Shown here: one piece after another, positions 1-5,696 of the stretch
Position numbering within the stretch: the first letter of the stretch is position 1
Layout of the letters: the number at the start of each line of letters is the position of its first letter
Assembly: GCA_018812355.1 (NCBI GenBank)
Contig: JAHJDQ010000138.1
Coordinates: 1 to 6,237 of the forward strand
Direction of reading: 5' to 3'
DNA length: 6,237 nt
Source: Nanobdellota archaeon
GTDB lineage: Archaea > Nanobdellota > Nanobdellia > Woesearchaeales > GW2011-AR9
The notes under the pieces: generated by a model
Databases searched by the model: none
Seen by the model: only the letters and a program-made list of their open reading frames with translations
Told to the model about the DNA's origin: nothing
Made by a program: the position numbers and the translations under genes

Positions 1-18
1 AGATTTGTTTTTAGCGCT

Positions 19-94
19 GAAAACTAATAGTTATCAAAAAATAGGATTTTTTGGGAACTCCCAGAAACTTTGTTTCTGATAGTTTTTAGTTTTC
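19..94. repeat. Intergenic cloverleaf-forming palindromic element
   Basis: Read directly from the bases. The arms 19-35 and 78-94 pair over 17 positions, with 14 Watson-Crick pairs, two G-T pairs (30/83 and 31/82) and one T-T mismatch (28/85). Between them lie three abutting hairpins with no unpaired junction bases: 36-42 with 46-52 (7 bp, loop AGG), GGG 53-55 with CCC 60-62 (loop AACT), and AGAAAC 63-68 with GTTTCT 72-77 (loop TTT). The whole is a four-way junction of 76 bases. It lies upstream of the serS promoter, so it does not belong to the serS transcript; it may be the 3' region of an upstream transcript or a DNA element. It lacks tRNA hallmarks. A related element occurs at 2252-2334. 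The fold is clear; the function is unknown. Confidence 0.6.
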
Positions 95-175
95 ATGCGC
101 CAAAGGAGGCACATGGCGCACATAATAAAAAAAATCAAATATGCGCCATAATAAGTGCCGTGCGTAGTGCTCTTA
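95..175. other. Cluster of short inverted and direct repeats, no firm gene
   Basis: TGCGCCA at 96-102 is inverted as TGGCGCA at 114-120 and repeated directly at 142-148, so the middle copy could pair with either flank. TAAGTGC at 152-158 can pair with GCTCTTA at 169-175 with one mismatch, and GGCAC 108-112 can pair with GTGCC 155-159. AAAGGAGG at 102-109 looks like a Shine-Dalgarno site, and ATG 113-115 opens a 12-codon frame ending in TAA at 149-151 (peptide MAHIIKKIKYAP). The spacing of only 3 bases between GGAGG and ATG and the lack of a longer frame make a real gene doubtful. It could be a leader peptide with alternative hairpins, a small RNA, or repeat debris. From here to the serS promoter nothing else is recognisable. 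Confidence 0.3.
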
Positions 176-199
176 CGAGAAATCAAAGAGGCAGTAAGC

Positions 200-209
200 T
201 TTATATAAT
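200..209 (+). promoter_or_regulatory. TATA box of serS (leaderless promoter)
   Basis: TTTATATAAT is centred about 26 bases before the ATG at 231. In archaea transcription starts roughly 25-27 bases downstream of the TATA centre, so the transcript should begin at or next to the start codon. No Shine-Dalgarno sequence lies before this ATG, which agrees with a leaderless mRNA. The site probably drives serS and the genes behind it. Confidence 0.7.
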
Positions 210-230
210 TAGGAAAAATTACTCTAAAGC

Positions 231-1523
231 ATGTTAGACATAAAACTGCTTAGGGAAAAGGCTAAATTAGTCAAAGCTTCGGAGAAAAAAAGAGGTCATG
301 ATCCAAAATTAGTTGATGAAGTGCTTAAGTTAGATCAACAATGGAAAAAAGAATTAAAGAAAAAAGAAAAACTTAACCATCATCGTAATCTGGTTTCGCA
401 AGAAATTAATCAAGCTAAAAAGAGTAAAAAAGAAACGGAAGCGAAGAAGAAAATTAATGAAATGCGTGCCGTGATTGACAAGATTCGCAAGCAAGTAGAT
501 AAAGCAGATAATTTATTGAAAAAAAGGGATGAAGTGTTAAAACAGATAGGTAATGTTTTAGATAAAACCGTTCCGAAAGGTAAAGATGATTCGGAGAATA
601 AAGAACTGAAAAAAATAGGTAAAGTTCCTAAATTTAAATTTCCAATTAAAGATCATATTGAGTTAGGATTAAGTTTAGATTTAATTGACCTAGACTCTGC
701 CGCGAAGACTTCTGGTTCGCGATTTTATTATTTGAAAAATGAAGCAGTCTTGTTAAGTTTAGCAATTCAAAGATATGCGATTGATCGTTTGTTAAAGAAG
801 AATTATACTTTAATCTCAACTCCGTTGATGTTGAATCGTGCTACTTTAGAGGGGGGGGTGAACTTATCTGAATTTGAGGATACAATTTACAAGATTGAAG
901 AAGAAGACCTTTATTTGATTGCCACTTCTGAACATCCTTTGATTGCACTTAAAAAAGATGAGATGATTCAAGAAAAAGATCTGCCGATTAAACTTTGTGG
1001 GATGAGTGTTTGTTTTCGGAAAGAAGCGGGTTCACATGGAAGAGATACTAAGGGCATCTTTAGAGTGCATCAATTTAACAAAATTGAACAGATTGTTTAC
1101 TGTCAGCCGGAAAATTCTGATAAATTTTTTCAAGAGTTACAGAAAAATGCCGAAGAATTGTTTAAAGATTTGAAAATTCCGTTTCGGGTTGTTAACATTT
1201 GTACTGGTGATATTGGAAATAAACAATCCTTGCAATATGATATTGAAGCCTGGTTCCCAGGACAGCAGGGGAAGAAAGGAGCATATCGAGAGGTTACTTC
1301 TTGCAGCAACTGTTTAGATTATCAAGCAGTTTCGTTAAATACAAAAATGATTGACAAGAAAGGCGAGAAAAAGTATGTTCATTTATTGAACAATACGGCA
1401 ATTACAGATACACGGACAATTGCGGCGATTTTAGAAAACTTTCAGACTGCTAAAGGAACGGTTAAAATTCCGAAAGTTCTGCAACCATACATGAATGGGA
1501 TTACTGAGATTGGAAGAAAATGA
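231..1523 (+). CDS. serS: Seryl-tRNA synthetase (serine--tRNA ligase)
   Basis: Class II cytoplasmic synthetase that activates serine with ATP and charges tRNA-Ser (and tRNA-Sec where present). The 430 residues match the usual length. Residues 1 to about 115 form the Lys/Glu-rich helical hairpin that contacts the tRNA long variable arm. The catalytic core follows, with SGSRFYYLKNEA (161-172) at its entry, the serine-binding TSE (232-234), motif 2 from FRKEAGSHGRDTKGIFRVHQF (R263, E265, R278) and motif 3 around TRTIAAILENFQ (R395). The motif 2 wording (DTKGIFRVHQF) and the NTA start of motif 3 (388-390) resemble archaeal rather than typical bacterial enzymes, and this is not the methanogen-specific SerRS type. 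The ATG is chosen because a TATA box lies 26 bases upstream. The stop overlaps the pyrH start as ATGA. A run of eight G at 851-858 lies inside the gene and keeps frame (E207-G-G-V210). Confidence 0.96.
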   Translation: MLDIKLLREKAKLVKASEKKRGHDPKLVDEVLKLDQQWKKELKKKEKLNHHRNLVSQEINQAKKSKKETEAKKKINEMRAVIDKIRKQVDKADNLLKKRDEVLKQIGNVLDKTVPKGKDDSENKELKKIGKVPKFKFPIKDHIELGLSLDLIDLDSAAKTSGSRFYYLKNEAVLLSLAIQRYAIDRLLKKNYTLISTPLMLNRATLEGGVNLSEFEDTIYKIEEEDLYLIATSEHPLIALKKDEMIQEKDLPIKLCGMSVCFRKEAGSHGRDTKGIFRVHQFNKIEQIVYCQPENSDKFFQELQKNAEELFKDLKIPFRVVNICTGDIGNKQSLQYDIEAWFPGQQGKKGAYREVTSCSNCLDYQAVSLNTKMIDKKGEKKYVHLLNNTAITDTRTIAAILENFQTAKGTVKIPKVLQPYMNGITEIGRK

Positions 1524-2254
1524 ACATAATCAAACTAGGGGGTTCGATTGTTAATCCTGATGGTAAGTATGACCAGAAAGTAATTGCTGAATTTATTAGA
1601 TTAGCCAGCAAGAGTAAAGAGAAGTTTATTTTTGTTGTTGGCGGCGGAAAGTTGTGTAGGAAAGTGCAAGCTGCTTCCCGAGGACTCTTACGGACGGCTT
1701 TAAGAGATGAAGAAAAAGTTAAACATGGACATGATTGGTTAGGAATTGCCATTACTAAAATTAACGCGACTTATGTTTTAGAAAAATTCAAACAGAAATT
1801 AGGGAAGGAAGTTTATCCGGAGATTATTCTTGATCCGACACGGAAAATAAAAAGTTCGGCACGAATCTTTTTTACCGGCGGTTGGAAGCCTGGTTGTAGT
1901 ACAGATAAAGATATGATGATTCTTGCAGAAACGTACGGAGCAAAAAGAATCTGTAAAATTACTAATATTGCTTATGTCAAAAAGATTAGTCCGTTAAATT
2001 TAGCGAAATTATCTTCAGTACAAAAAGAAAAGCAATTAAAAAAAGCAGCTGAGATTAAAGAAATGAGTTGGCAGCAGTTAAGAAATTTAGTCGGCGAGAA
2101 ATGGTTACCTGGCCTAAACACGCCGTTTGATCCAGAAGCTGCGAAGATTGGAGATAGGTTAAGAAAGAAAGCAGTATTGTACATTGGTAAAAAAGAACAG
2201 TTTTTTAATATGTTTACCGGGAAGAAGTTTAAAGGGACGATTGTTAGAAAATGA
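1520..2254 (+). CDS. pyrH: Uridylate kinase, archaeal type (divergent)
   Basis: Amino acid kinase-fold enzyme that phosphorylates UMP to UDP with ATP in pyrimidine synthesis. Visible landmarks are the N-terminal KLGGS strand-turn (5-9), the glycine-rich VVGGGKLCRK (39-48), the helix GIAITKINATYVL (75-87), GGWKPGCSTDKD (120-131) in the place of GGTHPGHTTDA, the nucleotide-loop strand KITNIAYV (146-153) and FDPEAAKI (203-210) before the C-terminal strand. The GGGKLARK-like and DPxAAKI motifs separate it from isopentenyl phosphate kinase and aspartokinases. At 244 residues it is longer than the usual 220-230; the extra is around 160-200, Lys-rich. The usual DGVYTADP after TN is replaced by AYVKKISP, so the ATP-side loop is atypical. 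It starts inside the serS stop (ATGA overlap), indicating translational coupling; GGAAG at 1512-1516 is a weak possible SD. UMP kinase is the best call; altered activity cannot be excluded. Confidence 0.8.
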   Translation: MNIIKLGGSIVNPDGKYDQKVIAEFIRLASKSKEKFIFVVGGGKLCRKVQAASRGLLRTALRDEEKVKHGHDWLGIAITKINATYVLEKFKQKLGKEVYPEIILDPTRKIKSSARIFFTGGWKPGCSTDKDMMILAETYGAKRICKITNIAYVKKISPLNLAKLSSVQKEKQLKKAAEIKEMSWQQLRNLVGEKWLPGLNTPFDPEAAKIGDRLRKKAVLYIGKKEQFFNMFTGKKFKGTIVRK

Positions 2255-2334
2255 AAATCTTAGAGAAGATTTTCAATGTCCAGAAAAATTGAAAATTTTT
2301 GGGACACAAACGAAGTCTTTGCTTCGTTTTGTGT
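2252..2334. repeat. Intergenic hairpin array related to the 19-94 element
   Basis: Three consecutive stem-loops fill the gap between pyrH and the aminotransferase gene. The first pairs 2252-2261 with 2266-2275 (10 bp, loop AGAG) and includes the pyrH stop codon. The second pairs TGTCC 2277-2281 with GGACA 2302-2306 and, past a small internal loop, AAAAATT 2284-2290 with AATTTTT 2294-2300. The third pairs 2304-2315 with 2322-2334 (ACACAAACGAAG against CTTCGTTTTGTGT, one bulged T, loop TCTTTG). The second and third share bases 2304-2306 and so compete. The A/T hairpin followed by GGGA, then a GAA/TTC hairpin around CTTTG, repeats the order seen at 36-77. The T runs could aid archaeal termination, but the next gene has no TATA box, so read-through seems likely. 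Confidence 0.6.
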
Positions 2335-2340
2335 TTACTC

Positions 2341-2346
2341 GGAGGA
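2341..2346 (+). promoter_or_regulatory. Shine-Dalgarno site deciding the aminotransferase start
   Basis: GGAGGA lies 12 bases before the ATG at 2359. The spacing is rather long, but this is the only strong SD in the gap and it favours ATG 2359 over the in-frame TTG codons at 2299 and 2329. Since no TATA box sits at -25, the gene is probably translated from an internal SD on the serS-pyrH mRNA. Confidence 0.5.
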
Positions 2347-2358
2347 CCTCGCAAACAA

Positions 2359-3627
2359 ATGAATCCAGCCGAAGAATTAAATGTAATAATTAAAGATAAA
2401 GTAGTTTATAATTTACTTTCTAAAAAAGGGAGGGCAATCTTTTTTCCAAAACAAGGTATCATTTCGCAAAGTTTGGAAGCAAAAGGCAAAGAAATAAACG
2501 CAACAATTGGTATTGCGGTAGAGAAGGATGGGACGGCAATGCGTTTAAATTCAATTGCCGAAAGAATAAAATTAAATCCGCAAGATGTCTTTACTTATGC
2601 GAGTAGTTATGGTAAGCTAGAACTAAGAGAAAAGTGGAAAGCAGAAATTTATCGTAAGAATCCCGGTTTAGAAGGGGAAATTAGTCTGCCAATCATTACT
2701 AACGGTTTAACTCATGGTTTGAGTTTAGTTGGTTACTTGTTTGTTGATGCTGGAGAAGAGATTATCACAACAGATTTATTCTGGGGCAATTACAAATTAA
2801 TTTTTGAGAAAGCTTATCAGGGAAAGTTGAGTTTTTTTAATACTTTTAAAAAGCAAGGTTTTGATTTAGCTGCGTTTAAAGAAAAATTAAGTGAGAAAAA
2901 AAGTAAAAAAATAGTTTTATTGAATTTCCCAAACAATCCTACTGGTTATACTCCGACAAAAGCAGAAGCGGAAAAGATTGTCGCAATAATTAAAGAAAGA
3001 GCAGAAGCAGGTGATAAAATTGTTGTTATCTGTGATGATGCTTATTTTGGTTTGTTTTATGAGGATGTTTACCAAGAATCGTTGTTTTCATTATTAGCAG
3101 ACTTGCATGAAAATGTTCTCGCGGTGAAGATTGATGGAGCAACCAAAGAGAGTTATGTTTGGGGATTAAGAGTAGGGATGATTACTTTTGCTGGCAAAGG
3201 AATGAGTATAAAAGAATTACAAGTATTAGAGGATAAAACTGCTGGTGCGGTAAGAGGAAATATATCTAACGCGTCTCATTTATCACAATCATTAGTATTA
3301 GAAAGTTTAAGATCGAAAAGTTTTCTGAAAGAGAAGAAAGAGAAGTTTAAAATTCTTGAGGAAAGGTTTACCACAGTTAAAGAAATTTTAAAAGAAGAGA
3401 AATATCAAGAATACTTTACAACATTCCCTTTCAATTCTGGTTATTTTATGTGTTTGAATTTGAAAGGAATTGATGCTGAGCAAGTGCGGCAAGTGTTGTT
3501 AGAAAAGTACAGTACCGGTGTGATTTCTCTTCCTGGAATGATTCGGGTAAGTTTTTCTTCTGTACCTAAAGAAAAAATTAAAAAATTGTTCGAAAATATT
3601 TATAAAGCCTCTCAAAAATGTGCTTGA
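2359..3627 (+). CDS. Class I/II PLP-dependent aminotransferase
   Basis: Fold-type I aminotransferase of 422 residues, cytoplasmic, moving an amino group between an amino acid and a 2-oxoacid. Visible landmarks are a substrate-side start GRAIFFPKQGIISQS (24-38), ASSYGKLELR (81-90) corresponding to Y-x-x-x-x-G-x-x-x-LR, TNGLTHGLSLV (114-124) at the cofactor phosphate cup, NFPNNPTGY (189-197), CDDAYFGL (225-232) where D227 and Y229 contact the pyridine ring, the Schiff-base lysine K263 in GATKESYVWGLRVG, and R396 in IRVSF for the substrate carboxylate. All key residues are present. The wording around TNGLTHGLSLV and LFWGNY is typical of an uncharacterised aminotransferase subgroup rather than of classical AspC, so the substrate is not assigned. 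It ends one base before the malate dehydrogenase start; an aspartate or other dicarboxylate substrate is a context-based guess only. Confidence 0.88.
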   Translation: MNPAEELNVIIKDKVVYNLLSKKGRAIFFPKQGIISQSLEAKGKEINATIGIAVEKDGTAMRLNSIAERIKLNPQDVFTYASSYGKLELREKWKAEIYRKNPGLEGEISLPIITNGLTHGLSLVGYLFVDAGEEIITTDLFWGNYKLIFEKAYQGKLSFFNTFKKQGFDLAAFKEKLSEKKSKKIVLLNFPNNPTGYTPTKAEAEKIVAIIKERAEAGDKIVVICDDAYFGLFYEDVYQESLFSLLADLHENVLAVKIDGATKESYVWGLRVGMITFAGKGMSIKELQVLEDKTAGAVRGNISNASHLSQSLVLESLRSKSFLKEKKEKFKILEERFTTVKEILKEEKYQEYFTTFPFNSGYFMCLNLKGIDAEQVRQVLLEKYSTGVISLPGMIRVSFSSVPKEKIKKLFENIYKASQKCA

Positions 3628-3628
3628 G

Positions 3629-4546
3629 ATGGCCAAAGTAACGATTGTTGGAGCAGGTAATGTCGGAAGTCAGGTGGCTTTTTATGCTAGTTTGAAGGAA
3701 ATAGAAGAAGTAGTTTTAATTGATATTGTGGAAGGAATGCCACAAGGAAAAGCTTTAGATATTTTACAAGCAACCGCTGTTTCTCGAGTAAATTCTAAAA
3801 TTATTGGTAGTAATGATTATTTAATGAGTAAGAATTCTGATGTAGTTGTGGTTACGGCAGGTTTGCCTCGTAAACCAGGAATGTCACGTGATGATTTAAT
3901 TGAAGTTAATGCTCGAATTATTAAAGCAGTTGTTCCAGAAGTAATTAAGTATTCTCCAGAAGCGGTATTGATTATTGTGACTAATCCTTTAGATGCGATG
4001 GTTAAACTTGCTTACGATTTAAGTGGTTTTTCTAAGTCAAAAGTAATTGGGATGGCCGGAGTTTTAGATACGGCGAGGTTTCGGACGTTTATTGCTCAAG
4101 AATTAAATGTCAGTGTGAAAGAGGTAGAGGCAGTGGTTTTAGGTGGGCATGGGGATTTAATGGTGCCACTAGTTAATCATTGTACTGTTAATGGAAAACC
4201 GATTAGTGAGTTGTTATCAGGAGAGAAGATTGAAGAGATTGTTAATCGAGTTAGAAATGGTGGTGCAGAAATAGTAAAGTTATTGAAAACAGGGAGTGCT
4301 TTTTTTGCTCCGGGATTAGCAATTATGGAGATGGTTGAAGCGATTATTAAAGACGAGAAAAAAGTGTTACCTTGTTCTGTCTTGTTGGAAGGGGAGTATG
4401 GTATAGATGGACTTTTTATTGGTGTACCGGTTAAGTTAGGTAAGCGAGGGGTTGAGGAGATAATTGAATTGGAATTAAGTAATTCTGAAAAAGAAGCGTT
4501 AGCGAAATCTGTTGAGCATACTCAAGAATTGGTTGGGAAGTTATAA
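3629..4546 (+). CDS. mdh: Malate dehydrogenase, LDH-like type (NAD-dependent)
   Basis: Interconverts malate and oxaloacetate with NAD(H) in the cytoplasm. The 305 residues fit the LDH-like MDH family. The Rossmann motif GAGNVG is at 8-13; D32 ends the second strand and favours NAD over NADP. The mobile loop reads GLPRKPGMSRDDL (78-90): R81 at the specificity position marks malate rather than lactate, and R87 is the second substrate arginine. N119 (TNP), D147 and R150 (VLDTARFR) and the catalytic H174 (GGHGD) are all present. ATG 3629 is preferred, because MAKVTIVGAG is the normal family N-terminus; a GTG at 3620 would add three residues and overlap the upstream stop. The one-base gap after the aminotransferase suggests coupling. 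Two in-frame TAA codons in tandem (4544-4549) end it. Confidence 0.95.
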   Translation: MAKVTIVGAGNVGSQVAFYASLKEIEEVVLIDIVEGMPQGKALDILQATAVSRVNSKIIGSNDYLMSKNSDVVVVTAGLPRKPGMSRDDLIEVNARIIKAVVPEVIKYSPEAVLIIVTNPLDAMVKLAYDLSGFSKSKVIGMAGVLDTARFRTFIAQELNVSVKEVEAVVLGGHGDLMVPLVNHCTVNGKPISELLSGEKIEEIVNRVRNGGAEIVKLLKTGSAFFAPGLAIMEMVEAIIKDEKKVLPCSVLLEGEYGIDGLFIGVPVKLGKRGVEEIIELELSNSEKEALAKSVEHTQELVGKL

Positions 4547-4561
4547 TAACTCTCCACACAC

Positions 4562-4589
4562 AAAATTAATATAAATCAAAGCTAATTTT
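4562..4589 (+). promoter_or_regulatory. Promoter of orc1/cdc6 inside a 7-bp inverted repeat
   Basis: TTAATATAAAT at 4566-4576 (TATAAA core 4570-4575) is centred about 25-26 bases before the ATG at 4598, predicting a leaderless transcript. The box overlaps AAAATTA 4562-4568, which is repeated inverted as TAATTTT at 4583-4589, with 14 bases between. Such an arrangement around a TATA box could be a repressor or autoregulatory site, but short A/T-rich inverted repeats also arise by chance here. Confidence 0.6.
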
Positions 4590-4597
4590 AAGTAAAC

Positions 4598-5659
4598 ATG
4601 TCGATGTTTAAAGAGATGTTAAAGAGTGGTGAATCATTATTTAGAGATACAGTAGTCTTAGATTACGATTTCCAGCCGAAAGTACTTCAGTATCGAGAAA
4701 GTGAACAGAAGCAGTTTGCTACGGCGATAAGGCCTTTATTACAAAACCATAATGGCAGAAATGTTTTTGTTTATGGTGCGCCAGGAATCGGCAAGACGAC
4801 AGCTTGCAAGCATGTTCTCAGAGAATTGGAAGAGGAGACGGATGATATTATTCCGATTTATGTCAACTGCTGGAAAGAAAACACGACTTTCAAGATTTTT
4901 TCTAAAATTTGTGCAGATTTAGGATTCAAATTTTTACAAAATAAAAAAACCAGTGAATTGTTTGCTTTAATTAGAAGTAAATTGAACAAAAATGGAGCGG
5001 TCTTTGTTTTTGATGAAGTGGATAAATTAGAAGATACAGATTTTTTGTATACTATTTTAGAAGACATTTACCGTAAAACAATATTTTTGATTACTAATTA
5101 TCGCGATTCTTATTCAGAGTTTGATGAACGGATCAGAAGCAGACTCGCACCAGAATTCTTATTCTTTCCACCTTATAATGAAGCGGAGATTACCGGGATT
5201 CTTAAACAAAGAAGAGAATATGCATTTGTACAGAATTGTTGGGAGGAGGATGCATTTAAAGAGATTACGGAAAGGTGTGCAGAAACGAAAGATACCAGAA
5301 TTGGATTATATTTAATGCGGGAAGCAGGTAATTTAGCAGAGGAGAAAAGTTCAAGAAAAATTACTTTAGAACATGTTGCGCAAGCAACTAAGAAAGTGTT
5401 AGATTTCCATATCAAGCCGAAAGAAGGCTTGGATGAGGAGTTACAGCAAGTGCTTGATTTTGTTAAAGATCATAGTGGGAAAAAGATTGGTGATGTTTAT
5501 AGTGCTTATACTAATGATGGTGGAGAGATGAGTTATAAGAGTTTTCGCAGAAGGATGGAGAAGTTAAATGAAGCAAAATTTATTAAGATGGAAAAGATTT
5601 CGGGAAAGGAAGGCAATTCAACGATTATTAATGCTAATAAGAAGCTGACGGAGTTTTAA
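4598..5659 (+). CDS. cdc6: Orc1/Cdc6 family replication initiator (AAA+ ATPase)
   Basis: Archaeal initiator that binds origin DNA and helps load the MCM helicase. The 353 residues are slightly short of the usual 370-410. An N-terminal basic/hydrophobic segment (FRDTVVLDYDFQPKVLQYRE, 15-34) precedes the AAA+ domain: Walker A GAPGIGKTT (60-68), Walker B VFVFDEVDKL (135-144), sensor 1 ITNYRD (N167), an arginine-finger segment RIRSRL (178-183), PPYNEAEI (191-198), and sensor 2 in DTRIGLYLMREAG (R234). From about 275 the C-terminal region fits the winged-helix domain, including YKSFRRRMEKLNEAKFI (313-329) as recognition helix and wing entry. All ATPase residues are present. ATG 4598 is chosen by TATA spacing; ATG 4604 is a lesser option. 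Such genes often lie near an origin, but the 48 bases between the mdh stops and this start show no clear origin-recognition box. Confidence 0.93.
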   Translation: MSMFKEMLKSGESLFRDTVVLDYDFQPKVLQYRESEQKQFATAIRPLLQNHNGRNVFVYGAPGIGKTTACKHVLRELEEETDDIIPIYVNCWKENTTFKIFSKICADLGFKFLQNKKTSELFALIRSKLNKNGAVFVFDEVDKLEDTDFLYTILEDIYRKTIFLITNYRDSYSEFDERIRSRLAPEFLFFPPYNEAEITGILKQRREYAFVQNCWEEDAFKEITERCAETKDTRIGLYLMREAGNLAEEKSSRKITLEHVAQATKKVLDFHIKPKEGLDEELQQVLDFVKDHSGKKIGDVYSAYTNDGGEMSYKSFRRRMEKLNEAKFIKMEKISGKEGNSTIINANKKLTEF

Positions 5660-5667
5660 GAGGAAAG

Positions 5668-5676
5668 TTTATAAAT
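5668..5676 (+). promoter_or_regulatory. TATA box of the nucleotidyltransferase gene
   Basis: TTTATAAAT is centred 25 bases before ATG 5697, with the purine-rich AGGAAAG directly upstream as a plausible BRE. No SD precedes the ATG. The layout matches the two other leaderless promoters in this window and shows that the gene has its own promoter only nine bases after the cdc6 stop codon. Confidence 0.65.
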
Positions 5677-5696
5677 TTTTGAAAGAATGAATAATT

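Noticed and set aside
19..94. Possible tRNA, since it is a 76-base cloverleaf
   Set aside because: No conserved T-loop (GTTCRA), no D-loop pattern, no 7-base anticodon loop; the inner hairpins have 3-4 base loops and abut directly.
1501..1752. Antisense 83-codon frame over the serS/pyrH junction
   Set aside because: It lies opposite two well-supported genes, and its translation has no recognisable motif. The antisense frame at 1972-2184 is rejected for the same reason.
2299..2358. TTG start giving the aminotransferase 20 extra residues
   Set aside because: The added residues come from the hairpin element, and the SD at 2341-2346 serves the ATG at 2359.
2184..2393. 69-codon forward frame overlapping the pyrH end and the hairpin gap
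   Set aside because: Out of frame with pyrH, runs through the palindromes, and has low-complexity content without a family signature.
3620..3628. GTG start for mdh overlapping the aminotransferase stop
   Set aside because: The family N-terminus begins at the ATG at 3629 just before the Rossmann strand; the GTG adds only three residues. It cannot be fully excluded.
4547..4597. Replication origin or origin-recognition box before cdc6
   Set aside because: Only about 50 bases, with a single CTCCACACACAAA stretch that does not match a mini-ORB well and no repeated copies.
4858..5415. Antisense and +1 small frames inside cdc6 (4858-5067, 5121-5315, 5173-5415)
   Set aside because: All lie within the strongly supported AAA+ gene and show no independent start signals or motifs.
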